Shown here: piece by piece, positions 37,271 through 47,294 of the stretch | Numbering within the stretch: the stretch's first letter is position 1 | Layout: the number at the start of each line of letters is the position of its first letter | From: Stenotrophomonas maltophilia | Lineage (GTDB): Bacteria > Pseudomonadota > Gammaproteobacteria > Xanthomonadales > Xanthomonadaceae | Assembly: GCF_023518235.1 (NCBI RefSeq) | Contig: NZ_CP090423.1 | Coordinates: forward strand, 3,861,001 to 3,925,000 | Length of the DNA: 64,000 bases | Direction: 5' to 3' | Position numbers and translations under genes: made by a program | The notes under the pieces: model-generated | What the model was told of the DNA's origin: nothing | Databases searched by the model: none | What the model saw: the letters and a program-made list of their open reading frames with translations, nothing else

Positions 37271-38314
37271 ATGTCGCCGGCCAGCGCGCCCCCCTGGATG
37301 CCAGAGCTGTGCCGCCTGCCGCGGGTTGCGGCGATGCTCGGCCTGGCCGAGCTGGTGGTGGTGGTGCTGGCCCTGGCACCCGATGGCAGTCGTCACTGGA
37401 CCTTCGGCGAACTGCTGTCGGCCAGTGGCTTTGCGCTGTGGCTGGCGCTGGCGGTGACCGCCAGCCTGTGCCTGCTGCGGCAGGCGCTGTCGAGCCTGCC
37501 GCAGATGCTGGGCGCGGTCACGGCGATTGCGCTGGCGGCGCTGATCGCGGTGGTCTGCGCCGGCATCGTGCATGCGCTGTACGCGGTGCTGGGTGACAGC
37601 TTCGCGCGCGGCATCAGCTTCTGGCGTTTCACCCTGGGCAGTGCGGCGACCACCGCGCTGATCACCGCCCTGGCGCTGCGCTATTTCTATGTGAGTGACC
37701 GTTGGGCCGCGCAGGTGCAGGCCAATGCACGCGCGCAGGCCGATGCACTGCAGGCGCGCATCCGGCCGCATTTCCTGTTCAACAGCATGAACCTGATCGC
37801 CAGCCTGCTGCATCGCGACCCGGCGGTGGCCGAGCGTGCAGTGCTGGATCTGTCCGACCTGTTCCGCGCGGCACTGGGGGCGGGCGAGGGCGATTCCACG
37901 TTGCGCGACGAATGCGAACTGGCCGAGCGCTATCTCTCCATCGAATCGCTGCGCCTGGGCGAACGTCTGCAGGTGCGCTGGCAGCGTGATGAGCCACTGC
38001 CGTGGGATCAGCCTTTGCCGCGCCTGGTGCTGCAGCCGCTGGTCGAAAATGCCGTGCTGCATGGCATCTCGCGCCTGCCTGAGGGCGGCACCATCGAGCT
38101 GCAGCTGGCCTGCGAAGGCAATGAACTGCAGATCCGCGTGCGCAATCCGGCGCCCGACCCGCAAGCGCCCGGGCTGGCCCTGGCGCGTGGCGCTGGCCAC
38201 GCCCAGCACAGCATCGGCCATCGGCTGGCCTGGCGCTTCGGCAGCGCCGCGCGGATGACGGCTGGCTGGAGCGAGGGCTACTATGCCTGCCAGGTGACAG
38301 TGCCGATCCAGTGA
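37271..38314 (+). CDS. algZ: LytS/AlgZ-type sensor histidine kinase
   Basis: A 347-residue inner-membrane kinase with four membrane segments (about 20-140), no periplasmic sensor domain, and a His_kinase domain with H167 in RIRPHFLFNSMN. The ATPase domain follows, with LVLQPLVENAVLHGI as the N-box and a glycine-poor C-terminal lobe. This is the LytS/YehU/AlgZ architecture, working with a LytTR regulator. In Pseudomonas, AlgZ-AlgR controls alginate, twitching and virulence; here the targets are unknown. It lies between an esterase (3-nt gap) and algR (10-nt gap). Confidence 0.92.
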   Translation: MSPASAPPWMPELCRLPRVAAMLGLAELVVVVLALAPDGSRHWTFGELLSASGFALWLALAVTASLCLLRQALSSLPQMLGAVTAIALAALIAVVCAGIVHALYAVLGDSFARGISFWRFTLGSAATTALITALALRYFYVSDRWAAQVQANARAQADALQARIRPHFLFNSMNLIASLLHRDPAVAERAVLDLSDLFRAALGAGEGDSTLRDECELAERYLSIESLRLGERLQVRWQRDEPLPWDQPLPRLVLQPLVENAVLHGISRLPEGGTIELQLACEGNELQIRVRNPAPDPQAPGLALARGAGHAQHSIGHRLAWRFGSAARMTAGWSEGYYACQVTVPIQ

Positions 38315-38324
38315 GGGAACGATC

Positions 38325-39056
38325 GTGAGGGTAGTCATCGCCGATGACGAACCGCTGGCGCGCGAGCGCCTGCGCAGCCTGCTGGCGGCGCAGGAGGGCG
38401 TGGACGTGGTGGCCGAAGCCGGCAACGGCGAACAGGCCCTGCACGCGTGCGCGGAACTGCAGCCGGACCTGGTCCTGCTGGACATCGCGATGCCTGGACT
38501 GGACGGGTTGGAGGCAGCGCGTCATCTGGCCAGTTTCGAGCCGCGGCCGGCCGTTGTGTTCTGCACCGCCTACGATGCACACGCGCTGTCGGCCTTCGAG
38601 GCGGCGGCCATCGACTATCTGATGAAGCCGGTCCGCGCCGAGCGGCTGGCCGCGGCGATCGCGCGTGCGCGCACCTTCCTGGCCGGCCGTGACGGCCAGC
38701 CGCATGACAACAGCGGGCAGCAGGCGCGCAGCATGCTGTGCGCGCGCCTGCGTGGCAGCCTGCGGCTGATTCCGCTGGACGACATCCACTACCTGCAGGC
38801 CGAAGAGAAGTACGTGGTGGTGCACCATGCGCGCGGAGAGGATCTGATCGAGGAGTCGTTGAAGTCGCTGGAAGAGGAATTCGCCAGCCGTTTCATCCGC
38901 ATCCATCGCAACTGCCTGGTGGCGCGGCATGAGCTGGTCGAACTGCGCCGTGGCACTGGCGGGCAGGTGCAGGCGGTGCTGCGGCATGGCAAGCAACCGT
39001 TGGAAGTCAGCCGCCGCTGCGTGGCGACGCTGAAGCAGGAACTGCGGCATCTGTAG
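38325..39056 (+). CDS. algR: LytTR-family response regulator AlgR
   Basis: A 243-residue regulator. The receiver domain has D7/D8, phospho-acceptor D53 (LLDIAMPG), and the switch Thr/Ser and Lys (CTAYD, LMKPVRAERL). The C-terminal LytTR DNA-binding domain (about 140-243) contains IHYLQAEEKYVVVHH and FIRIHRNCLVARHELVELR. It pairs with AlgZ upstream. The algZ-algR-hemC order is the same as in Pseudomonas, though here ~540 bp of repeats separate algR from hemC. The TAG stop lies in the GTAG of a repeat. Confidence 0.95.
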   Translation: MRVVIADDEPLARERLRSLLAAQEGVDVVAEAGNGEQALHACAELQPDLVLLDIAMPGLDGLEAARHLASFEPRPAVVFCTAYDAHALSAFEAAAIDYLMKPVRAERLAAAIARARTFLAGRDGQPHDNSGQQARSMLCARLRGSLRLIPLDDIHYLQAEEKYVVVHHARGEDLIEESLKSLEEEFASRFIRIHRNCLVARHELVELRRGTGGQVQAVLRHGKQPLEVSRRCVATLKQELRHL

Positions 39057-39082
39057 GGTTCCGCGCGGCCTGCGGCCGCGAC
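39053..39082 (+). repeat. SMAG-like GTAG hairpin containing the algR stop
   Basis: GTAG at 39053-39056 is followed by cgcggcc-tgc-ggccgcg (39064-39080). The TAG is the stop codon of algR. The gap between GTAG and stem is longer than in canonical copies, so membership in the family is probable, not certain. Confidence 0.5.
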
Positions 39083-39146
39083 TGCTTCGAAATCAACATC
39101 AACATCAACAGCAACAGCGGGTCATGGCTCGGTGTTCCTACGTGCT

Positions 39147-39254
39147 GGGTCGGGCCGGGGTGGGGTGGCGGGACACGCTGCAAGTACATCGCTGTAAGCT
39201 CGATGGCGCCATCCATGACGCCAACGGTTCCGCCACCCCACCCCGGCCCAACCC
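39147..39254 (-). repeat. Long inverted-repeat element A (25-bp arms, catggatg core)
   Basis: Arms 39147-39171 and 39230-39254 are inverted copies with 24 of 25 matches (GGGCCGGGGTGGGGTGGCGG core). The 58-bp inside contains, on the minus strand, gtcatggatggcgcc and ...gatgtacttgcagcgtgtc. It is paired with a similar element at 39412 in the opposite orientation. No ORF; the element lies between algR and hemC. Confidence 0.8.
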
Positions 39255-39314
39255 TCTCGTTGTCTCCTGCGTCGGACAGCAAGAGCGTTGGTGTTATCGG
39301 AGGGGGAGAGAAAT

Positions 39315-39338
39315 GTAGAGTCGAGCCATGCTCGACTC
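39315..39338 (+). repeat. SMAG palindrome (GTAG-headed)
   Basis: gtagagtcgagccatgctcg starts a hairpin with stem gagtcgagc/gctcgactc (39318-39326 and 39330-39338) and loop cat. A canonical monomer lying between elements A and B. Confidence 0.85.
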
Positions 39339-39411
39339 AGAGCGAAGCGATCCGCTGTTGCTCCGCTTTTCTTTTGATCTTCCGTGGCTGGCGCGCACGG
39401 AAACTGTCAGA

Positions 39412-39515
39412 GGCCGGGCGGGGTGGGGTGGCGGGGGTGTCCGCGGCATGGATGCCGCGGCCAAGCCCCCAAGGATGGGTTTACGGCGTCCCCCGCGAAC
39501 CCACCCCGCCCGGCC
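39412..39515 (+). repeat. Long inverted-repeat element B (26-bp arms, catggatg core)
   Basis: Arms 39412-39437 and 39490-39515 match at 24 of 26 positions when inverted. The 52-bp inside reads, on the plus strand, gcggcatggatgccgcggcc, then aagccccc-aaggatgggtttacggcgtc. The core resembles that of element A in opposite orientation, and the arms share the ggggtggggtggcggg run. It ends 84 bp before hemC. Confidence 0.8.
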
Positions 39516-39599
39516 AAACGCAATGATCCAGCCGTTCGCCCCAGCCAGGAGGGGCTCCGCCGTTGGCCGTATCCGCACCGGAGGCGCGATAATGTGCCG

Positions 39600-40511
39600 A
39601 TGGAAACCGTCCGCATCGCCACCCGCAAGAGCCCGCTCGCCCTCTGGCAGAGCGAACACGTCGCCGACCGCCTGCGCCATGCCCACCCCGGCCTGCATGT
39701 GGAACTGGTACCGATGAGCACCCGCGGTGACGAAGTGCTGGACCGCTCGTTGGCGGCCATCGGCGGCAAAGGGCTGTTCCTGAAAGAGCTGGAGCTGGCC
39801 ATGCTGCGTGGGGAGGCCGATTGCGCCGTTCACTCCCTGAAGGACGTGCCGATGGAGCTGGACGCGCCGTTCGCGCTGCCGGCGATGCTCACCCGCCACG
39901 ACCCTGCCGACGGCTTTGTCTCCAACCTCTACGCCTCGCTGGACGCGCTGCCGATCGGTGCGCGGGTCGGCACATCGTCACTGCGCCGGCAGGCCCAGCT
40001 GCGCGCGCTGCGCCCGGATCTGGAACTGCTGGATCTGCGCGGCAACGTCAACACCCGCCTGGCCAAGCTCGACAACGGCGGCTACGACGCCATCGTGCTG
40101 GCGGTGGCCGGGCTGGAGCGGCTCGGCCTGGGCAATCGCATCGTCGCGCGTCTGCAGCCGCCGCAGTGGTTGCCGGCACCGGCGCAGGGCGCGGTGGCGG
40201 TGGAATGCGATGGTGGCAATACGCGCCTGATGGCGCTGTTCGCCGGCCTGGATGATGCCGCTACGCGTGCCTGCGTCGAGGCGGAGCGGGCGATGAACCG
40301 CGCGCTGCATGGCAGCTGCCATGTGCCGGTGGCGGCGATCGCGCAGTGGCAGGGCCAGGATCTGCACCTGCAGGGGCTGGTGGGCAGTGCCAGCGATGGC
40401 CGCGCGGTGCGTGCCGAGGCAGTGGGCCCGGCCAGCGACCCGGAAGCGCTGGGACAGCAGGTGGCGAGAATGCTGCTGGACGCAGGCGCAGGCGAACTGC
40501 TGGACGTCTGA
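39600..40511 (+). CDS. hemC: Porphobilinogen deaminase (hydroxymethylbilane synthase)
   Basis: Joins four porphobilinogen units into hydroxymethylbilane in heme synthesis. The 303-residue protein begins [19 protein letters not shown]; the dipyrromethane cofactor attaches to C240 in HGSCHVPV, and the substrate-binding RNVNTRL-type loop ([14 protein letters not shown]) and [11 protein letters not shown] are present. ATG 39600 was chosen because it gives the family N-terminus; the frame extends further upstream through repeat B but is not coding there. hemD does not follow: the next gene is convergent, after a SMAG and a terminator. Confidence 0.96.
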   Translation: METVRIATRKSPLALWQSEHVADRLRHAHPGLHVELVPMSTRGDEVLDRSLAAIGGKGLFLKELELAMLRGEADCAVHSLKDVPMELDAPFALPAMLTRHDPADGFVSNLYASLDALPIGARVGTSSLRRQAQLRALRPDLELLDLRGNVNTRLAKLDNGGYDAIVLAVAGLERLGLGNRIVARLQPPQWLPAPAQGAVAVECDGGNTRLMALFAGLDDAATRACVEAERAMNRALHGSCHVPVAAIAQWQGQDLHLQGLVGSASDGRAVRAEAVGPASDPEALGQQVARMLLDAGAGELLDV

Positions 40512-40519
40512 GCCATCAG

Positions 40520-40546
40520 GTAGTGCCGGCCAGCGGCCGGCACTAC
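40520..40546. repeat. SMAG palindrome, perfect 12-bp arms
   Basis: gtagtgccggcc-agc-ggccggcactac is a perfect palindrome headed by GTAG, 8 nt past the hemC stop. Confidence 0.92.
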
Positions 40547-40552
40547 CGAAAG

Positions 40553-40583
40553 AAAACGGGCGCCCTGGCGCCCGTTCTGTTTA
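40553..40583. terminator. Bidirectional terminator of hemC and the DUF481 gene
   Basis: acgggcgc-cctg-gcgcccgt (40556-40575) forms an 8-bp stem extended by A-T pairs; the plus strand continues ttctgttt and the minus strand ttttcttt. The DUF481 gene stop lies inside its downstream flank. Confidence 0.85.
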
Positions 40584-41357
40584 CTTGAACTTGTAGACCA
40601 CGTTCATGGTGGTCAGCGTATCGGTCTTGCGCTTGTCCTCGGCCACGTCACTGTTGTAACGCGCCTGCCAGCCGGCCTTCAGCGCCAGGTGCTCGTTCAT
40701 GCTCACCGACACGCCGAAGTCGTTCTGGCCGAAGGTGTTGTACGAACCGGACTCGACCAGCAGGGTGTTGACCAGGTCGGTGTTGTCGGTCAGCGAGTAC
40801 TTCAGATCGAACAGGCCGCGACCGATCATGCCGGTGCGGGTGCGGTCGTCCTCGGTGCTGTGGGTGCGGCGCACACCGGGGCCGAGCTGGGCATCAAACG
40901 AGAAACGCTCGGTGTTCCACAGGCGGGTGCCGTAACCCAGACCGAACGAGCTCTGGCGGTCGTAGGTGGCGAAATCATCGCGTTCGGTACGGACCGTCGC
41001 GGTCAGCTGGCGGTGCTCGCCCAGCTGCAGCGCGCTGCCGGCACTGCCGGTATAGCGGTTGGCGGTGGTGTTGTTGCGGCGGGTGGTGGTGCCGTCGTCG
41101 TTGGTCTCGGTCACCTTGGAGCTGGAGCGCAGGCCGAACAGGTCCATGCTGTGCACCCAGTCACCGTCGGTGTAGCGCAGGCGCAGGCGGCCGTTGAAGC
41201 TCTCGGTGCTGCTGTTGCCGCGCGCCGAGGCAAAGCCGAGCTCGCCGCCGCTGCCGCTCCACGGCGAAGACATCGCCGCCAGTTCGGAGGCATCCTGCGC
41301 GTACGCCAGCGGCGCGCACAGCAGCAGGGGAATCAGCAGGGACACGCGCAGGGACAT
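40581..41357 (-). CDS. DUF481 outer membrane barrel protein (YdiY-like)
   Basis: A 258-residue exported protein with a signal peptide (ends CAPLAYA). The mature part consists of alternating beta-strands such as GGELGFASARGNSSTESFNG and LRLRYTDGDWVHSMDLFG, then FDLKYSLTDNTDLVNTLLVE, as in DUF481/YdiY proteins, which are predicted small outer-membrane barrels of unknown role, acid-induced in some enterics. It ends VVYKFK rather than in a terminal Phe. GGAGAAG lies ~5-7 nt before ATG 41357. It is the last gene before a bidirectional terminator. Confidence 0.88.
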   Translation of the reverse strand: MSLRVSLLIPLLLCAPLAYAQDASELAAMSSPWSGSGGELGFASARGNSSTESFNGRLRLRYTDGDWVHSMDLFGLRSSSKVTETNDDGTTTRRNNTTANRYTGSAGSALQLGEHRQLTATVRTERDDFATYDRQSSFGLGYGTRLWNTERFSFDAQLGPGVRRTHSTEDDRTRTGMIGRGLFDLKYSLTDNTDLVNTLLVESGSYNTFGQNDFGVSVSMNEHLALKAGWQARYNSDVAEDKRKTDTLTTMNVVYKFK

Positions 41358-41463
41358 CGAGGCTTCTCCGAAGCGGTTGACAGCCGGTGATGATACTGGA
41401 AGCGTGATGGCGGTCCGAATCGATCCAAAACCGGCTTCAGCAGGCGTTGCCGCGATCGCCCAT

Positions 41464-42066
41464 TCAGGGCAGATCGACGCGCAGTGCCGGGTCGTTGAAG
41501 CGCGAATACCGCAGCCGCAGCTGGAAGCTGCGACCATTGCTGCTGCCACTGCGTACCAGTTGCCGCGGCAGGCCCTGCGCATCCAGCCAGTATTCGAGGC
41601 GCTCGCCGGGCTGCGTACCGCGCAGCCGGTAGTGGCGGGTCTGGACCCCATCCAGCAGCTGGTCGCCGAGGTCTTCGGCCTGCAGGTCGGCGGGCAGGGC
41701 ATCGAACGGCAGTGGATTGCGCCACTGTTCGAGCAGGCCCGCCGGGGCCGGCACCTGGCGGATGGCGCCATCGGCCTGCAGGAACAGGGTATCGCCGATG
41801 ATCGTCTGCGCACCGGCCGGGGTCTGCACCCGGAAGCGGTCGGGGGCGACGAAGTCCATCGAACTGCGCACCGGCTGCGGCGCACCCAGCAGCTCCAGCT
41901 CGGCATGGAAGCTGCGCAGGGCGGCAAATCGCTGGCTGGCGGCCAGCACCGCCTGGGCCGGGTCGGCGGCCGGGACCACGGCGGCGGAGGACGCCGGGGG
42001 CGGTGCTCCGTTGCAGGCGGCCAGCAGCAGACAGGCCAGCAGGGGCAGGGCAGGCAACCGGCGCAT
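41464..42066 (-). CDS. Hypothetical lipoprotein, possibly LolA/LppX-like fold
   Basis: A 200-residue lipoprotein: MRRLPALPLLACLLLAAC ends in a lipobox with C18 as the acylated residue. The mature part reads as a half-barrel of beta-strands (FHAELELLGAPQPVRSSMDF, FRVQTPAGAQTIIGDTLFLQ, HYRLRGTQPGERLEYWLDAQ, RQLVRSGSSNGRSFQLRLRY), which resembles LolA/LolB/outer-membrane lipoprotein-sorting folds; the match is by pattern only. ATG 42066 has GGAAG 5 nt upstream and is preferred to ATG 42078. It lies ~100 nt upstream of the DUF481 gene on the same strand and is divergent from the WYL regulator. Confidence 0.7.
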   Translation of the reverse strand: MRRLPALPLLACLLLAACNGAPPPASSAAVVPAADPAQAVLAASQRFAALRSFHAELELLGAPQPVRSSMDFVAPDRFRVQTPAGAQTIIGDTLFLQADGAIRQVPAPAGLLEQWRNPLPFDALPADLQAEDLGDQLLDGVQTRHYRLRGTQPGERLEYWLDAQGLPRQLVRSGSSNGRSFQLRLRYSRFNDPALRVDLP

Positions 42067-42147
42067 CGGGGCTTCCATGGGGGCGGGGGCGCCCACGATA
42101 GCCCAAACGTCCCACACAAGACCCGCGACTCGGACATAATCGGGGGC

Positions 42148-43119
42148 ATGGACCGATACGAACGCATCACCGCCCTGCATCGTCTGCTCAAGTCCGCGCG
42201 CTATCCGGTGACGGTGGCGACCCTGCAGGACAAGCTCGGTTGTTCCCGCGCCACCGTCTACCGCGACCTGGCCTTCCTGCGCGATGCGCTGATGGCGCCG
42301 ATCGAGGGCGACGGCGAGGCCGGCTTCCGCTACCACGCCGACGAGAGCGACCGCTTCGAGCTGCCGGGCCTGTGGCTCAGCTCGGAAGAGCTGCACGCCC
42401 TGCTGGCCTCGCAGCATCTGCTGGCGCGTACTGGCGGCGGCGTGCTGTCGTCGGTGCTGGCACCGTTGCAGCAGCGCATTGAGAGCCTGCTGGCGGCGCA
42501 GGCGGGTGTGTCCAGCTGGCCGGTGGACCGGGTGCGGGTGATCCCGCATCGTGGCCGCAAGTTCGATGAAGGCAGCTTCCGCAGCGTGGCCTCGGCCGTG
42601 CTGGAACGCCGCCAGCTGGCGTTCGAGTACCGCGCCCGTTCCACCGACGAGCCGACCAAGCGCACCGTATCGCCGCAGCGCCTGACCCACTACCGCGACA
42701 ACTGGTACCTGGACGCCTGGGACCACGACCGCGAAGCCCTGCGCAGTTTCGCCGTGGACCGCATCCACAAGGCGCGGGTGATCGACAGCACCGCCCGCGA
42801 TGTGGCCGACAGCGAGCTGGATGAGCAGCTGGGCGCCAGCTACGGCATCTTCTCCGGTGCCCCGAAGGGCTGGGCAACCATCCTGTTCAGCGCCAAGGCC
42901 GCACGCTGGGTGGCCGACGAACACTGGCATTCAAAGCAGCAGGGCCGTTTCCTGGCCGATGGCCGCTATGAGCTGAAGGTGCCCTACAGCGTCTCGCGCG
43001 AACTGCTGATGGACGTGCTGCACTATGGTTCGGACGCCGAGATCGTCGAGCCGATGATGCTGCGCGAGCAGGCCAAGGCGCTGCTTGAGCTGGCCCTGAG
43101 CAACTACGAAAACGCCTGA
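42148..43119 (+). CDS. YafY-type transcriptional regulator with WYL domain
   Basis: A 323-residue protein. The N-terminal HTH_11/DeoR-like domain (1-60, ITALHRLLKSARYPVTVATL then CSRATVYRDLAFL) binds DNA; the WYL domain (about 140-215), with NWYLDAWDHDR in place of the signature W-Y-L, binds a ligand such as a nucleic acid; a C-terminal WCX domain follows. WYL regulators are often found near DNA-damage or defence genes, but here the neighbours are metQ and a lipoprotein, so the targets are unknown. ATG 42148 is the natural start (MDRYERITALHRLL). Confidence 0.9.
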   Translation: MDRYERITALHRLLKSARYPVTVATLQDKLGCSRATVYRDLAFLRDALMAPIEGDGEAGFRYHADESDRFELPGLWLSSEELHALLASQHLLARTGGGVLSSVLAPLQQRIESLLAAQAGVSSWPVDRVRVIPHRGRKFDEGSFRSVASAVLERRQLAFEYRARSTDEPTKRTVSPQRLTHYRDNWYLDAWDHDREALRSFAVDRIHKARVIDSTARDVADSELDEQLGASYGIFSGAPKGWATILFSAKAARWVADEHWHSKQQGRFLADGRYELKVPYSVSRELLMDVLHYGSDAEIVEPMMLREQAKALLELALSNYENA

Positions 43120-43147
43120 CCCTCCCCCCGAGAGACCCATTGCCCCC

Positions 43148-43942
43148 ATGAAGAAGACCCTGTTGCTGCCCCTGCTCGCCGCTGCGCTGGCCCTGACCGC
43201 CTGCGGCAAGTCCGGTGAGCCCTCGCAGAAGCTGGTGGTGGCCGCCACGGCCGTACCGCATGCCGAGATCCTGGAGGTGGTCAAGCCGATCCTCAAGCAG
43301 GAAGGCGTGGACCTGGACGTGCGCGTGTTCAATGACTACGTGCAGCCCAACGACCAGCTGGTGCAGAAGCAGGTGGACGTGAACTACTTCCAGACCGAGC
43401 CGTACCTGGATGCCTACAACCGCGACCGCAAGACCGATCTGGTCAAGGTGATCGGCGTGCACATCGAGCCGTTCGGTGCGTACTCGCGCAAGATCAAGTC
43501 GCTGGCCGAGCTGCGCGAAGGCGCCGACGTGGTGATCCCCAACGACCCGAGCAACAACAGCCGCGCGCTGATCTTGCTGCACAAGGCCGGGGTGATCGAG
43601 CTGAAGGACCCGACCAATGCGTTGGCTACCCAGCGCGACATCATCGCCAACCCGAAGAACCTGAAGTTCCGCGAGCTGGACTCGGCGATGCTGCCGCGCG
43701 TGCTGGACCAGGTCGACCTGGCCCTGATCAACACCAACTACGCGCTGGATGCCGGCCTCAACCCGACCCAGGACGCACTGGCGATCGAGAGCAAGGATTC
43801 GCCGTACGTGAACTTCCTGGTCGCGCGCCCGGACAACAAGGACGACGCCCGCGTGCAGAAGCTGGCCAAGGCACTGACCAGCCCGCAGGTGAAGACCTTC
43901 ATCGAGACCAAGTACAAGGGCGCGGTGCTGCCGGCGTTCTGA
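43148..43942 (+). CDS. metQ: MetQ/NlpA-family lipoprotein, methionine-binding
   Basis: A 264-residue substrate-binding lipoprotein. The signal peptide ends LALTACG with acylated C19; the mature part has the NlpA/MetQ layout: VVAATAVPHAEILEVVKPIL, FNDYVQPNDQLVQKQVDVNY (the ligand pocket region) and IPNDPSNNSRALILLHKAGV. It should capture methionine for an ABC importer, yet no metN or metI gene is adjacent; the partners must be elsewhere. It follows the WYL regulator by 28 nt on the same strand. The stop is 8 nt before a SMAG dimer. Confidence 0.93.
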   Translation: MKKTLLLPLLAAALALTACGKSGEPSQKLVVAATAVPHAEILEVVKPILKQEGVDLDVRVFNDYVQPNDQLVQKQVDVNYFQTEPYLDAYNRDRKTDLVKVIGVHIEPFGAYSRKIKSLAELREGADVVIPNDPSNNSRALILLHKAGVIELKDPTNALATQRDIIANPKNLKFRELDSAMLPRVLDQVDLALINTNYALDAGLNPTQDALAIESKDSPYVNFLVARPDNKDDARVQKLAKALTSPQVKTFIETKYKGAVLPAF

Positions 43943-43949
43943 CCGTGCG

Positions 43950-44025
43950 GTAGTGCCGGCCGCTGGCCGGCAATCTGCAAACGCTGCCAAAGATCATGCG
44001 GTTGCCGGCCAGCGGCCGGCACTAC
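43950..44025. repeat. SMAG inverted dimer between metQ and glpK
   Basis: Two GTAG-headed hairpins face each other: gtagtgccggccgctggccg at 43950 and its inverted copy ending at 44025, 28 bp apart, so the pair is also a long inverted repeat with 24-bp arms. It separates convergent metQ and glpK. Confidence 0.92.
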
Positions 44026-44027
44026 CC

Positions 44028-45667
<1,640 letters not shown>

Positions 45668-47158
45668 CCATCCACGCCTGCAGCCGTGCCACCTGCGCAG
45701 CATCCAGCCGCAGCCCCAGCTTGCTCCGCCGCCACAGCACATCGTCGGTGTCGAACGCCCACTCATGTTTGCGCAGGAAGTCCACTTCGCGGGCATGCAG
45801 GCCACCGCCAAACTCCTCGCCAAGATCGTGCAGGCCCTGTACACCCTGCAGCAGCTCCGCGCTGCGACTGCCATAGGCTCCGGCCCAGCGTTGTGCGATA
45901 CCTGCGGGCAACCACGGTGCCAGTGCCAGCAGGTGCGAGCCTGCCTGTGCGGCGTCTCCCCAGTCACTGCCGGGCAGCGGGTCTCCGGTAGCGGTCCAGG
46001 CCTGCCCCATCTGTGGCAGGGCCGGGCGCAGCAGGTCCATCGCCTCTTCGGCCAGTACCCGGTAGGTGGTCAGCTTGCCGCCCAGCACATGCAGCGCCGG
46101 TGCCGGGGCCACCTGCAGCTGCAGGCGATAATCGCGGCTCAGCTTCGCCGCGCGCGGGTCCGGGTCGGCCAGCAACGGGCGCACGCCGGCAAATTCCCAG
46201 ACCACCTCATCCGGCACGACCGGTTCACGCAGGTAGCGACTGGCCGCCTCGCACAGGTACGCCACTTCAGTTGGCAGCACGCTGCAGCGCGCGGGGTCGC
46301 CACGATAGTCGGTGTCGGTGGTGCCGATCAGCAGATGATCGTGGGCGAACGGGAGCAGGAACACCACGCGGCCGTCGGGTTGCTGCAGCAGGCAGGCGCT
46401 GTCATCGGGCCAGCGCCGGCGCAGCACGATGTGGCTGCCCTGTACCAGCCGCAGCGCGGGGCCACCGCTGCGCGCCTGCATCCGTTCCAGCAGGCCGCCC
46501 GCCCATGGGCCGGCCGCATTGACCACCGCGCGGGCGCTTACATGCTGCTGCCGGCCATCGGCCATTTCGAGCCGCGCCTGCCATCGGCCCTGTTCGGCGT
46601 GCAGATCCATGCAGCGGCAGTGCACCTGCACCCGTGCGCCCCGCTGCGCGGCATCCAGTGCGTTGAGCAGCACCAGCCGCGCATCATCCACCTGCGCATC
46701 GGCGTAGCTGAAGGCCTGTCGCAGCGTCGGCGAGAGCCATGTGCCGAGCGGGTCATGCCGCAGGTCCAGTGCGTGGGAGGAGGGGAAGGCGGCGCTGCGC
46801 CGGCCCAGGTGGTCATACAGCCACAGCCCTGCGCGCAGCATCCAGCGTGGGCGCAGGTGGGGTTCCCACGGCAGTACGAAACGCAGTGGTCGAACCAGGA
46901 AAGGGGCCTGGCGCCGGACCACCTCGCGCTCGCCCAGTGCCTTGCGCACCAGGCCGAACTCGCCCTGTTCCAGATAGCGCAGCCCGCCGTGGATCAGCTT
47001 GCTGCTGGCGCTGGAGGTGTGTGCGGCCAGGTCGTGCTGGTCGCACAGCAGCACGCGCAGGCCGCGGCCGCTGGCATCACGGGCGATGCCGGCACCGTTG
47101 ATGCCGCCACCGATCACCAGCAGGTCGACTTCGTCCATCGCGCCTCCGCATTCGGTCT

Positions 47159-47217
47159 GTAGAGTCGAGCTTGCTCGACTGCCGTGCCGATCGATAGTCG
47201 AGCAAGCTCGACTCTAC
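47159..47217. repeat. SMAG inverted dimer upstream of glpD
   Basis: gtagagtcgagcttgctcga (47159) and its inverted copy ending at 47217 have perfect 22-bp arms and a 15-bp spacer. It begins 21 nt upstream of the glpD start, inside its likely leader or promoter. Confidence 0.92.
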
Positions 47218-47240
47218 AGAACGCGGGTGACGGAAACGAC

Positions 47241-47262
47241 GACGGGCCCCGCAGGGCCCGTC
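47241..47262 (-). terminator. Likely terminator of ompW
   Basis: gacgggccc-cgca-gggcccgtc is a perfect 9-bp stem 32 nt past the ompW stop. The minus-strand tail (gtcgtttccg) has only a short T-run, so termination strength is uncertain. Confidence 0.5.
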
Positions 47263-47294
47263 GCGTTACATCAATGAAGCAGGTGCAGCGCGGA

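Noticed and set aside
39091..39118. atcaac microsatellite (three copies, then agcaac)
   Set aside because: A short slippage tract between algR and element A; no reading frame or promoter depends on it as far as I can see.
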